From a bacterium (lineage in GTDB: Bacteria; Pseudomonadota; Alphaproteobacteria; Caulobacterales; Hyphomonadaceae): a stretch of 10,438 nt of DNA. Position numbers and translations under genes: made by a program. Below the pieces are notes generated by a model, which was not told the DNA's origin, searched no databases, and was given only the letters and a program-made list of their open reading frames with translations. The stretch is from positions 1-10,438 of the forward strand of contig JAVBYB010000521.1 in NCBI GenBank assembly GCA_030824255.1. Direction: 5' to 3'. Positions 1 to 7,092 of this stretch are shown one piece after another (within the stretch, counting starts at the first letter, position 1; each line of letters starts with the position of its first letter).

Positions 1-13
1 GCTTCCGCACGCC

Positions 14-814
14 TCAATCCCTGAACGCCGCCACCTGTTCGCTCGTGGCGAGCAGCGCGCCGTCCGGCGACCACAGCTTCAGCTCGTGATCGAAATACCC
101 GCCCTCGCAACGCCGGCAGTGAACCTCGCTCAGCACATAGCGGTTTGCCGTCGCCGCGATCTCGTCCGGCGTCGCATGAAAGTGCGTCGTCATCGACACG
201 GTCGACGATCCCGAAATCGCATCGCGCTTCCAGATCACACGCGGCGGCGCCAGGTCCACCATCGCCGCCAGCGCCAGCACGTCGATCGGCCGGCCGCCGC
301 GATCCCGCACCCACACCAGCGAACTCGCAGGTTTGGTCCGGTCCACGTCGGGCGAACGCGGCAAGGGTGTCGTCCACCGCATCTGGTACTGGGCGCCAAA
401 GCCCGAAGGCGGCGCCCATTCCTGCAGACCCTCTGTTTCCGGCGGCGGCGATTCCGGCATCACCGCATCCGTGAACCGCGTCGTCTCGCGCCGCACGCCC
501 ATCGTCACCTGCGCATGCGCGCAGCACTTGCCGCCCTGCTGCAATTCTGACCGCCAGAACTGCAGCCGCGCGCCCGACCGGATCAGCCGCGTTGAAATCT
601 CGAACGGCCCGTCATTGATCGCCTCGATGAACAGCACCGATTGCGACAGCGGCGATCCCTTTGCCTCCGGCTCCAGACCAATCGCCCGCAGCAATGCCGC
701 CGCCGTCCAGCCGCCAAACTGGCTTCCGAACCCGCGATAGGCCGGATCGACCTCTCCGGACCACCGGCCGTCACCGGCGGCCACAAGCTTGATCGAGTCC
801 TGAAACGTCATCAT
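14..814 (-). CDS. TesB-like acyl-CoA thioesterase family protein
   Basis: The 266-residue product looks like a double-hotdog thioesterase of the 4HBT_3/TesB type, which hydrolyses acyl-CoA to free acid and CoA in the cytoplasm. The N-terminal hotdog spans roughly residues 15-110 and carries the glycine-rich GSQFGGWTAAALLRA stretch typical of the first helix region. The second hotdog is roughly residues 140-264, with the STVSMTTHFH strand and the LSEVHCRRCEGGYFDHE region before a final ATSEQVAAFRD strand. The length fits the family. Two consecutive ATG codons open the frame (814 and 811) and no strong Shine-Dalgarno separates them. It is the last gene of the minus-strand block, 60 bp after the small membrane protein. 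The acyl substrate cannot be read from the sequence. Family call is fairly secure; enzymatic activity is inferred. Confidence 0.85.
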   Translation of the reverse strand: MMTFQDSIKLVAAGDGRWSGEVDPAYRGFGSQFGGWTAAALLRAIGLEPEAKGSPLSQSVLFIEAINDGPFEISTRLIRSGARLQFWRSELQQGGKCCAHAQVTMGVRRETTRFTDAVMPESPPPETEGLQEWAPPSGFGAQYQMRWTTPLPRSPDVDRTKPASSLVWVRDRGGRPIDVLALAAMVDLAPPRVIWKRDAISGSSTVSMTTHFHATPDEIAATANRYVLSEVHCRRCEGGYFDHELKLWSPDGALLATSEQVAAFRD

Positions 815-874
815 GCCGCCGACAAACCGCGCCGCCGCGGGCAGGTCAACGCGACGGATTGATTAGCCCGGCTA

Positions 875-1084
875 TCAGTCCCGGTCCCGCCGGGGCGCCA
901 GCACCAGCCAGAACAGCAGGCTGAATCCCATTCCGAACGCCAGCGTCAGCAGCGGAAGCCACGGCCAGTATGTCTGACGCAACATGCTGTCGGACGACAG
1001 CGACAGCAGCCCGGCGCTCAGCGCGATGGCCGGAATCGTGCCGGTGAGCGACAGGGCGAGGCGGCGCTTCAGGTCGTCCCGCAT
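875..1084 (-). CDS. small two-helix membrane protein, hypothetical
   Basis: A 69-residue protein of no family I recognise. Two hydrophobic segments are visible, about residues 9-29 and 42-63, separated by a short polar loop with SSDSMLRQ. Basic clusters at both ends (KRR near residue 6 and RRDRD at the C-terminus) predict both termini in the cytoplasm. An upstream in-frame ATG exists at 1090, but a strong GGAGGA lies directly against it. The ATG at 1084 has that same site 7 bases away, so 1084 is the better start. It begins 16 bp after the DUF429 stop and is probably co-transcribed with it. Function unknown. Confidence 0.65.
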   Translation of the reverse strand: MRDDLKRRLALSLTGTIPAIALSAGLLSLSSDSMLRQTYWPWLPLLTLAFGMGFSLLFWLVLAPRRDRD

Positions 1085-1100
1085 GCGCATTCCTCCGTGG

Positions 1101-1811
1101 TCAAACCCAGATCCCGGTCATATGCCCGCGCCGCGTGTCTGTCTCGCCGAACACTCGCGCCGTCTTCGCCGCGATGCGTCCCGCCGCCCACAGGCAGGCG
1201 AACGCATCCACCAGGTCATCCTTCTTGCAGCCCTCAGGCCGCTCGCCCATGTGCGCGGCGACGCTGAGCCCCTCCGCCGCCAGCATCCCTACCCGCAGCC
1301 CGTGACCCTCCGCCGTCCGCTTGCCCGCGATCACGGCCTTGCCGCCATTCATCGTCGCGAAGATCACCTCCGGATGCGACTCCCGGATAACGACATGCTT
1401 CACCCCGCGCTGCGCCTCGTCCGCCTCGCGTATCTTGGGAAAGATGTTCCACGCCTGCTTCGGGACGCCCTTGCGCTCCGGCAACTCCCGCCGAACCTCC
1501 GCGCAAGCCGCTTCCCAATCCGTCGCAAAAACCACAGAGCGCGAAGGCGTCGAAAACACCGAACTCTGCCTCGGCGGCCCGAGAAAATCCCGGCACGCGC
1601 GCTCACATGCACGGCCGCCCGCTTCCGTCCGCTCTCCCAATCCCATCGGGATATCAATTGCCACAAACGATCCTTCAGGCAGCGCCTCAAGAAACGCCGC
1701 CAGACCGTTTGCTGGAATTCCTGCTATCCGCGTCGCCCGCTTGCCCGATGACCGCAGGGCAGCAATCCAGCCGGGTCCCGCGCCATCGATTCCGACAAGC
1801 GTTACCACCAC
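1101..1811 (-). CDS. DUF429 family protein, predicted RNase H-like nuclease
   Basis: A 236-residue protein matching what is known of DUF429 proteins, which are predicted to adopt an RNase H-like fold. The first strand is VGIDGA with Asp9, the second carboxylate site is VAIDIPMG with Asp53, the middle part holds the family-like ESHPEVIF stretch, and the C-terminal helix begins DDLVDAFA (Asp198, Asp199, Asp202). These acidic positions are where metal ligands would sit in an RNase H fold. The start is GTG at 1811 or GTG at 1808; both lie inside the end of gatA, so the two genes overlap by 10 or 7 bases in different frames, pointing to translational coupling. The substrate is not known for the family. 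Family assignment is fairly sure; nuclease activity is inference. Confidence 0.85.
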   Translation of the reverse strand: MVVTLVGIDGAGPGWIAALRSSGKRATRIAGIPANGLAAFLEALPEGSFVAIDIPMGLGERTEAGGRACERACRDFLGPPRQSSVFSTPSRSVVFATDWEAACAEVRRELPERKGVPKQAWNIFPKIREADEAQRGVKHVVIRESHPEVIFATMNGGKAVIAGKRTAEGHGLRVGMLAAEGLSVAAHMGERPEGCKKDDLVDAFACLWAAGRIAAKTARVFGETDTRRGHMTGIWV

Positions 1812-3280
1812 TTCTCCGGACGCGCCTTGAAGGCGGCGGCGTCCTCGATGGCGGCCGCCACCTTGAAGCAGGACTCCTCGTCCAGCGCCTTCCCGATCAC
1901 TTGCAGGCCCAGCGGCAGGCCTTGCGCATCCAGCCCGGCGGGCAGCGCGATGGCGGGCAGGCCGGCGAGGTTTGCTGTGACGGTGAAGATGTCGTTGAGA
2001 TACATCGCGACCGGATCATCGCCCTTCTCGCCATACCCAAATGCCGCGCTGGGCGTGGCGGGCGTCAGCAGCGCGTCACACTGTTTGAACGCCTCTTCGA
2101 AGTCCTGCAGGATCTTGGTGCGGACCTTCTGGGCGCGCAGGTAATATGCGTCGTAGTACCCGGCGCTGAGAACGTAGGTGCCAATCATCAGGCGACGCTG
2201 CACTTCCGCGCCGAAGCCTTTCGCACGCGTCGTCTCGTACGTCGACGTCAGCGAGCCATCGCCAGACTCCCGCGCGCCATAGCGAATGCCGTCATAGCGG
2301 GCGAGGTTGGAGGACGCCTCCGCCGGCGCCACGATGTAGTAGGCCGGCAGCGCATATTTCGTGTGCGGCAGCGACACGTCGACGATCTCCGCGCCTGCCG
2401 CCTTCATCCACGCGATGCCCTGTTGCCAGAGCTTCTCGATCTCTTCCGGCATCCCGTCGACGCGGTATTCCTTCGGAACGCCGATCTTCATGCCCTTGAC
2501 CGACTTGCCGACCGACTTCGTCCATTCCGGCACAGGCAGGTGGAGGCTTGTGGAGTCCTTCTTGTCGCCCGAGCACATCACTTCGAGCATCAGGGCTGCG
2601 TCCTTCACCGTCTTCGCCAGCGGACCCGCCTGATCGAGCGAAGAGGCGAACGCCACCATGCCATAGCGGCTGGCGCGTCCGTAGGTTGGCTTGATGCCGA
2701 CAATGCCAGTGAACGCGGCCGGCTGGCGGATCGATCCGCCCGTGTCAGAGGCAGTTGCTGCAAGGCAAAGGTCCGCAGACACCGCCGTCGCCGAACCGCC
2801 CGACGAGCCGCCGGCCGTCAGCTTCACATTCGATCCCTTGCGCCGCCACGGATTGGACGGCGGACCAAACCGCGATGTCTCGTTCGCCGAGCCCATCGCA
2901 AACTCATCCATGTTGAGCTTGCCCAGCATGACCGAGCCCGCGTCCCACAAGTTCTGCGTGACGGTGCTCTCATAGGTCGGGGTGAACTCGCCGAGAATGT
3001 TGGAGCACGCCGTCGTGCGCACGCCCTTGGTCGAGAACAGATCCTTGATACCGAGCGGCGCCCCCTCCAGCCTGCCGCCCTGGCCCTTGGCCAGCTTCGC
3101 GTCTGAGGCCTTCGCCATCTCCAGCGCTTTCTCGCCGGTGACGACGACATAGGCGTTCAGCGTGGCGTTCGATTTCTCGATCTCGGTGACGAACGCCTGC
3201 GTGATCTCCTGCGAAGAGAACTTCTTCGCCTTCAGGCCGTCGACGGCGTCTGCGAGGGTGAGTTTGGTGAGGTTCGTCAT
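1802..3280 (-). CDS. gatA: Asp-tRNA(Asn)/Glu-tRNA(Gln) amidotransferase subunit A
   Basis: GatA is the glutaminase subunit of the GatCAB complex. It releases ammonia from glutamine, which GatB uses to convert mischarged Glu-tRNA(Gln) or Asp-tRNA(Asn) into the correct aminoacyl-tRNA. The 492-residue product is a full-length amidase-signature enzyme. The catalytic Ser-cis-Ser-Lys triad is visible: Lys79 in [10 protein letters not shown], Ser159 in the [10 protein letters not shown] loop and nucleophile Ser183 in [12 protein letters not shown]. The open frame runs 35 codons further upstream, but it would start with TTG inside the DUF2199 gene. The ATG at 3280 gives the family N-terminus ([16 protein letters not shown]) and leaves a 22 bp gap. 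The Shine-Dalgarno is weak. It follows gatC and a DUF2199 gene; gatB is not adjacent in this window. Confidence 0.98.
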   Translation of the reverse strand: MTNLTKLTLADAVDGLKAKKFSSQEITQAFVTEIEKSNATLNAYVVVTGEKALEMAKASDAKLAKGQGGRLEGAPLGIKDLFSTKGVRTTACSNILGEFTPTYESTVTQNLWDAGSVMLGKLNMDEFAMGSANETSRFGPPSNPWRRKGSNVKLTAGGSSGGSATAVSADLCLAATASDTGGSIRQPAAFTGIVGIKPTYGRASRYGMVAFASSLDQAGPLAKTVKDAALMLEVMCSGDKKDSTSLHLPVPEWTKSVGKSVKGMKIGVPKEYRVDGMPEEIEKLWQQGIAWMKAAGAEIVDVSLPHTKYALPAYYIVAPAEASSNLARYDGIRYGARESGDGSLTSTYETTRAKGFGAEVQRRLMIGTYVLSAGYYDAYYLRAQKVRTKILQDFEEAFKQCDALLTPATPSAAFGYGEKGDDPVAMYLNDIFTVTANLAGLPAIALPAGLDAQGLPLGLQVIGKALDEESCFKVAAAIEDAAAFKARPEKWW

Positions 3281-3302
3281 GTGAGCGTCGATCTTGCGTG
3301 CG

Positions 3303-3923
3303 TCAGGAAACGTTGGCGGCAGAAGCAGCTGCGCGCATGTCGTGATCGTAGGCGAGGAACAGTTCCAGCATCCGATCGAAACCAATGCCGTGACGTTGCT
3401 CGGTCAGGATCGGGTGGTCCGGCCGGTTGGTGTAGGGCTGCGGTCCGCCCAGCAACAGCATCGGCAGTTCGCCGTCGTTCTCGTCATGCGACACGCCCAC
3501 GAGGTTGGCCGTGTCATGGTGCCCGCCAAGGCGGTTCAGCAGACGGGCTGAGAATTGCCGCAGGTTGGACAGCTTCCCTTCCTTGCGCGCCTTCACATAG
3601 TTCTCGAAGTGAATGCGGTCGATCGCAGCCCAAACCGTGTACATGAACGCCGCCGGCTGTGCGCCCTTGATGATCAGGGGCAGGCGCATGCGGATGGCGA
3701 AGGACTGGCCTTCCCACACCGCATATCGCGGCGAGATGAACGTACGGTCCATCGTGAGCAGGTCATCTTCCTGATAGTCACGCGGCCCGTTCCAGCCGAC
3801 CGGCGTCAGCATGTTGATCGGAAACAGCCCAACATGCCGTTCGCCGCAAGAGCAGGTGAGGCCCGTGCTGTTGAACGCCTGCCAGCGATGGCCCTCGGAC
3901 GTATTGGCCGGTGCGTTCGTCAT
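3303..3923 (-). CDS. DUF2199 domain-containing protein between gatC and gatA
   Basis: A 206-residue protein that resembles the DUF2199 family, whose function is unknown. The N-terminal CSCGERH (Cys24, Cys26, His30) corresponds to the short Cys motif that opens these domains. It is followed by an acidic EDDLLTMD segment, the [13 protein letters not shown] strand pair and a [15 protein letters not shown] stretch resembling the conserved VWVSLSEENF-like part of the family. The C-terminal half has [19 protein letters not shown], typical of the family end. Soluble, with no signal peptide or membrane segment. Its ATG follows the gatC stop after a single base, so it is almost certainly translated by coupling to gatC. 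The placement suggests co-expression with the amidotransferase but does not prove a role in it. Confidence 0.8.
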   Translation of the reverse strand: MTNAPANTSEGHRWQAFNSTGLTCSCGERHVGLFPINMLTPVGWNGPRDYQEDDLLTMDRTFISPRYAVWEGQSFAIRMRLPLIIKGAQPAAFMYTVWAAIDRIHFENYVKARKEGKLSNLRQFSARLLNRLGGHHDTANLVGVSHDENDGELPMLLLGGPQPYTNRPDHPILTEQRHGIGFDRMLELFLAYDHDMRAAASAANVS

Positions 3924-3924
3924 T

Positions 3925-4212
3925 CTATTCCACCACTTTCGGCACGACGAAGAAGCCGTCTTCGGACTTCGGCGCGTTCGCCAGAACCTGGTCGCGGATG
4001 TTGCCGTCGGAAATCACGTCCTCGCGCATGGGCAGTTTCATGGCCACCGGCGTGGTCATCGGGTCAACGCCTTCAACGTCCACCTCGTTCAGCTGTTCGA
4101 TCCAGGCGAGGATGCCATTCAGCTCCTTGGACAGCGGCTCCAGCCGTTCCTCGGGAACCGCAATTCGCGCCAACCGCGCCACTTTGCGAACCGTGTCTTT
4201 GTCGACGCTCAC
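3925..4212 (-). CDS. gatC: Asp-tRNA(Asn)/Glu-tRNA(Gln) amidotransferase subunit C
   Basis: GatC is the small structural subunit that wraps around and stabilises the GatA-GatB pair. The 95-residue product has the usual length and order: an N-terminal helix [17 protein letters not shown], the [25 protein letters not shown] helix and turn that identify the family, and the C-terminal REDVISDG plus [16 protein letters not shown] tail that binds GatA. The start is GTG at 4212 with a GAGG Shine-Dalgarno at 4221-4224, 8 bases away. It is the first gene of the tightly packed block; the stop is 1 base before the DUF2199 start. The 97 bp upstream of it, after yqgE, could hold a promoter, but I see no convincing one. 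Confidence 0.97.
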   Translation of the reverse strand: MSVDKDTVRKVARLARIAVPEERLEPLSKELNGILAWIEQLNEVDVEGVDPMTTPVAMKLPMREDVISDGNIRDQVLANAPKSEDGFFVVPKVVE

Positions 4213-4309
4213 GCCTGGATCCTCGGAAAGCCTGTTGAGGGCAAAGTTTCCCTCGGGCCTGCCCTAAACGGCCTCGCCCCCCAACTCAAGCTCCGGGACT
4301 ATGCTGGGA

Positions 4310-4906
4310 TCAGGCTTTTCCGCCGGAAATCTGAAGTCTGTCAGGGGAAATGCCGATCCGGGCCAGCGCCCGGCTCCATTTCGTGTCCAGCGAGGGGTCG
4401 TAGACCAGCGCCACGTCCGGCTCCCCCACCAGCCAGACATTCTCCGCCAGCTCCATCTCCAGCTGTCCCGCGCCCCACCCGGAATAGCCCAGCGCCAGCA
4501 CGAACCGTTCCGGCGGATGGTCGGAGGTCATGGCGTGAAGCACGTCGCGCGTCGCGGTCAGGCAGACGCCGTCGCATATGCTCAGCGTCGCGCCGTCGCT
4601 GTCATAATCCTCGGAGTGCAGGACGAAACCGCGCTCCTTGCTAACCGGGCCGCCGATCAGGATATGGGCGTCTTCCGGGGCCTCGTGCCCGTCAACGCCC
4701 AGCTGATCCAGCAACTCGGGGAGGTTGTCCTCCTCGCTGGCCTTGTTCAGCACGATGCCCATCGCATGATCGGAATTATGGGTGCAGATCAGGATGACCG
4801 CCCGCTTGAAGCGAGGGTCTTCGATCGCGGGCGCCGCGATCAGCAACCTTCCGGCGAGCGAACCTTCCACGCGGCGAGGTGTCTCCTGATCCGTCTTTAG
4901 CGTCAT
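4310..4906 (-). CDS. yqgE: YqgE/AlgH family protein
   Basis: A 198-residue member of the YqgE/AlgH (DUF179) family, whose biochemical role is unsettled; AlgH was named for an effect on alginate regulation in Pseudomonas. The family hallmarks are all present: GRLLIAAPAIEDPRFKRAVI near residues 19-38, the THNSDHAMGIVLNK stretch, GGPVSKERGFVLHS, and GYSGWGAGQLEMELAENVW before the C-terminal helices. The ATG at 4906 gives a normal N-terminus; only a weak AAAGA precedes it. It is transcribed divergently from the peroxiredoxin over a shared 114 bp spacer and is followed by gatC after 97 bp. It may belong to the gat transcript or stand alone. Confidence 0.95.
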   Translation of the reverse strand: MTLKTDQETPRRVEGSLAGRLLIAAPAIEDPRFKRAVILICTHNSDHAMGIVLNKASEEDNLPELLDQLGVDGHEAPEDAHILIGGPVSKERGFVLHSEDYDSDGATLSICDGVCLTATRDVLHAMTSDHPPERFVLALGYSGWGAGQLEMELAENVWLVGEPDVALVYDPSLDTKWSRALARIGISPDRLQISGGKA

Positions 4907-5005
4907 GCTGGTCTTTCATGGCGGTCAAGGCAAGCCGGTATTGAGATCCGGGATTCGCCTTTGCGGGAGAAACCAACTAGATCGATGCCAGAGCATTTTA
5001 TGTCT

Positions 5006-5010
5006 GGAGG
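5006..5010 (+). promoter_or_regulatory. ribosome binding site deciding the peroxiredoxin start
   Basis: A perfect GGAGG core lies 10 bases before the ATG at 5021. It decides against the upstream in-frame TTG at 4961, which has no such site. Confidence 0.8.
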
Positions 5011-5020
5011 AGACAGGCGC

Positions 5021-5503
5021 ATGACGATCAAGGTAGGCGACAAGCTGCCGGAAGCTACCTTCAAGGTGATGAAAGAGGGCAAGCCCGCTGACATGACCAT
5101 CGGCGAGCTGACCAAGGGCAAGAAAGTCGCGCTGTTTGCTGTGCCGGGCGCTTTCACGCCGACCTGCTCGGCGCGCCACCTGCCGGGCTATACCGAGAAG
5201 TCCGCAGAATTCCGCAGCAAGGGCGTCGATACGATCGCGTGTGTCTCGGTCAACGACGTGTTCGTCATGAACGCCTGGGGCAAGGACCAGAAAGTCGGCG
5301 AGGATGTTGTCATGCTGGCAGACGGCAACGGCGCGTTCGCCAAGGCCGTGGGCCTGGAGATGGACGGTTCGGGCTTCGGCATGGGCTCACGCTCGCAGCG
5401 CTATTCGATGATCGTCGAGGACGGCGTCGTCCAACAACTCAATGTCGAGAAGCCGGGTGAGTTCAACGTCTCGTCGGCCGACTACATGATGGGCCAGCTC
5501 TAG
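5021..5503 (+). CDS. peroxiredoxin, Prx5/type II (AhpC/TSA-redoxin family)
   Basis: A 160-residue thioredoxin-fold peroxidase that reduces hydrogen peroxide and organic hydroperoxides in the cytoplasm. The peroxidatic cysteine is Cys49 in VPGAFTPTCSARHLPGY, with Thr46 completing the PxxxTxxC active site. The conserved arginine lies in GMGSRSQRYSMIV. The only other cysteine is Cys74 in DTIACVSVND, a position conserved in Prx5 proteins but not normally resolving. The enzyme therefore probably works as a 1-Cys type reduced by glutathione/glutaredoxin or thioredoxin. There is no fused glutaredoxin domain and no signal peptide. The start at 5021 is fixed by the GGAGG at 5006-5010. A strong hairpin follows the stop, so the gene is probably monocistronic. 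No clear oxidative-stress operator could be recognised in the divergent spacer. Confidence 0.95.
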   Translation: MTIKVGDKLPEATFKVMKEGKPADMTIGELTKGKKVALFAVPGAFTPTCSARHLPGYTEKSAEFRSKGVDTIACVSVNDVFVMNAWGKDQKVGEDVVMLADGNGAFAKAVGLEMDGSGFGMGSRSQRYSMIVEDGVVQQLNVEKPGEFNVSSADYMMGQL

Positions 5504-5541
5504 GCCGTCCGAATCTCTTACTGATACAACAGCAAATGGCG

Positions 5542-5566
5542 TGGCGGGGTCTTTATGGCCCCGCCA
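5542..5566 (+). terminator. GC-rich hairpin after the peroxiredoxin gene
   Basis: A 10-bp stem (TGGCGGGGTC paired with GGCCCCGCCA, one G-U pair) closes a 5-base TTTAT loop, 38 bases after the peroxiredoxin stop. The stem is strong, but no run of T follows it, so it may terminate imperfectly or protect the 3' end of the mRNA. Confidence 0.55.
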
Positions 5567-5596
5567 TTGACCCCCATCTATCCCTATGACTAGCCT
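5567..5596 (+). promoter_or_regulatory. possible promoter for the slipin-nfeD pair
   Basis: TTGACC at 5567-5572 matches the -35 consensus at five of six positions and is followed after 18 bases by TAGCCT, a poor -10. It abuts the preceding hairpin and lies just upstream of the slipin start, the expected place for a promoter. Weak call. Confidence 0.3.
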
Positions 5597-5623
5597 CGGG
5601 CGCGTCATTGAGGAGTGGGTGGG

Positions 5624-6613
5624 ATGGATTTCGAGCTGGGCAACAACGCCGCGCTGCTGGTGCCGATCGTTCTGGTCGTGCTGGGCGTCATCCTGATTTT
5701 CAGCGCCGTCAAAGTCGTGCCGCAGGGATATCAGTACACGGTCGAGCAGTTTGGCCGTTACACGCGTACGCTGTCGCCTGGCCTCGCCTTCATCGTGCCC
5801 TTCGTGGACCGCATTGGTCACAAGCTGAACATGATGGAGAATGTGCTCGACATTCCCACGCAGGAAGTCATCACCAAGGACAACGCAATGGTGTCGTGCG
5901 ACGCCGTCGTGTTCACCCAGATCGTTGATCCCGTGCCCGCCGCCTATGAGGTAAACGACCTCATTCGCGCGATCAGCAATCTCTCCATGACCAACATCCG
6001 CACAGTAGTCGGCTCGATGGATCTCGACCAGGTCCTCTCCAACCGCGATGACATCAACGCCCGCCTGCTCGCCGTCATCGACGCCGCGACCCAGCCTTGG
6101 GGCATCAAGGTCACCCGTATCGAGATCAAGGACCTTACCCCGCCCGGCGACATCACCGAGGCGATGGCCCGCCAGATGAAGGCCGAACGCCTCAAGCGCG
6201 CCCAGATCCTTGAAGCAGAGGGCGACCGCGCCTCGGCCATCCTCAAGGCCGAGGGCCAGAAGCAATCGCAAATTCTCGAAGCCGAGGGCCGCCGGGAAGC
6301 CGCCTTCCGCGATGCCGAAGCCCGCGAGCGCGCTGCCGAAGCAGAAGCGAAAGCAACAGAAGTGGTGTCCGAAGCCATCGCCAAGGGCGACGTCAACGCG
6401 ATCAACTACTTTCTCGGCCTCAAATACGTGGAAGCTTTCGCAAAGCTCGCCAGTTCGCCGCAGCAGCGCACGGTGATCGTGCCGGCGGACTTCGCCGGTC
6501 TTGTCGGCGCCATCGAAGGCGTGAAGGCGTTGACCGACAATGTGAAGCGCGCGGCGCAGGATACGCCGCCGCGCCCGCCGGCAGGCGGCAGCCCCTTCAC
6601 AACACGGGGCTAG
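5624..6613 (+). CDS. qmcA: slipin / SPFH (band 7, stomatin-like) membrane protein, QmcA-like
   Basis: A 329-residue SPFH-domain protein of the paraslipin/QmcA group, proteins that form large oligomers in the inner membrane and are linked to membrane microdomains and protein quality control. An N-terminal membrane anchor covers about residues 9-29. The band 7 domain begins at VVPQGYQYTVEQFGRY and runs to roughly residue 185, including LTPPGDITEAMARQMKAER at its end. A long Glu/Ala-rich coiled coil follows (about 186-255) with 11-residue periodicity, then a Pro-rich tail. The ATG at 5624 has AGGAG at 5611-5615, 8 bases away; the GTG at 5615 overlaps that site and is less likely. The nfeD partner starts 3 bases after the stop, which supports the assignment. 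Confidence 0.93.
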   Translation: MDFELGNNAALLVPIVLVVLGVILIFSAVKVVPQGYQYTVEQFGRYTRTLSPGLAFIVPFVDRIGHKLNMMENVLDIPTQEVITKDNAMVSCDAVVFTQIVDPVPAAYEVNDLIRAISNLSMTNIRTVVGSMDLDQVLSNRDDINARLLAVIDAATQPWGIKVTRIEIKDLTPPGDITEAMARQMKAERLKRAQILEAEGDRASAILKAEGQKQSQILEAEGRREAAFRDAEARERAAEAEAKATEVVSEAIAKGDVNAINYFLGLKYVEAFAKLASSPQQRTVIVPADFAGLVGAIEGVKALTDNVKRAAQDTPPRPPAGGSPFTTRG

Positions 6614-6616
6614 GCC

Positions 6617-7090
6617 ATGGATATGGTCGTCGGCTTTCTCAGCAGCCTGACAGTCTGGCATTGGCTGGGCCTCGGGATCGTGCTGATTTCGATCGAGGTC
6701 GCGGTCGGCACGTTCGATCTCCTCTGGGTTGCGGCAGGCGCTTTCCTGACCGCACTTTTCGCGCTCATCATCCCGCCGCCGCTGGGCGGATGGGAAGGAC
6801 AACTGACCTTCTTCGGGTTGGTCGCGATCGCTTTCGTCATCTCGGGCCGCACCCTTTTCAAGGGCCTGCGCACCCGCTCAACCTCCCATCCAAACCTCAA
6901 CGACCGTCTTGCCACCATGCTGGGACAGCGCGGCGAGGCGTTCACGAATTTCGATCAGGGCAGTGGCAAGGTGAAGATCGGCGACACGGTCTGGCTGGCC
7001 AAGCAGTCGGATGACACTGTCATCGTCGAAGGCGACGCCATCGTGGTGACGGGCTCCGAGGCCGGCGTGGTCAAGGTGCGGCGGGGCTAG
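6617..7090 (+). CDS. NfeD family protein, partner of the slipin
   Basis: A 157-residue NfeD-like (YbbJ-type, short form without the protease domain) membrane protein. Three hydrophobic segments are visible, about residues 14-31, 35-52 and 63-77. A soluble C-terminal OB-like beta domain follows (about 97-155) with LGQRGEAFTNFDQGSGKVKI and GDAIVVTGSEAGVVKVRR, the usual NfeD pattern. NfeD proteins are encoded next to slipins across bacteria and archaea and are thought to interact with them at the membrane. The ATG lies 3 bases after the slipin stop, so translation is probably coupled. The gene ends 2 bases from the stop of the convergent gene to its right, leaving no room for a separate terminator. 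Confidence 0.93.
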   Translation: MDMVVGFLSSLTVWHWLGLGIVLISIEVAVGTFDLLWVAAGAFLTALFALIIPPPLGGWEGQLTFFGLVAIAFVISGRTLFKGLRTRSTSHPNLNDRLATMLGQRGEAFTNFDQGSGKVKIGDTVWLAKQSDDTVIVEGDAIVVTGSEAGVVKVRRG

Positions 7091-7092
7091 CC

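Noticed and set aside
1607..3106. A 499-codon open frame on the plus strand opposite gatA and DUF429
   Set aside because: It lies antisense to well-supported genes, is dominated by Arg, His and Ala, and shows no domain. It is a by-product of high third-position GC.
3281..3385. Upstream extension of gatA by 35 codons
   Set aside because: It would start at a TTG inside the DUF2199 gene, and the extra residues are not part of the GatA family.
4237..4254. Inverted repeat GAGGG / CCCTC in the gatC leader
   Set aside because: Only five pairs with an eight-base loop and no T-run; too weak to call a terminator or regulatory RNA.
4961..5020. Upstream extension of the peroxiredoxin by 20 codons
   Set aside because: It would start at TTG with no ribosome site; the ATG at 5021 has GGAGG at good spacing and gives the family N-terminus.
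5387..6802. A 471-codon open frame on the minus strand opposite the slipin and nfeD
   Set aside because: Antisense to a clear slipin; its apparent His- and Asp-rich repeats are the complement of the slipin coiled coil.
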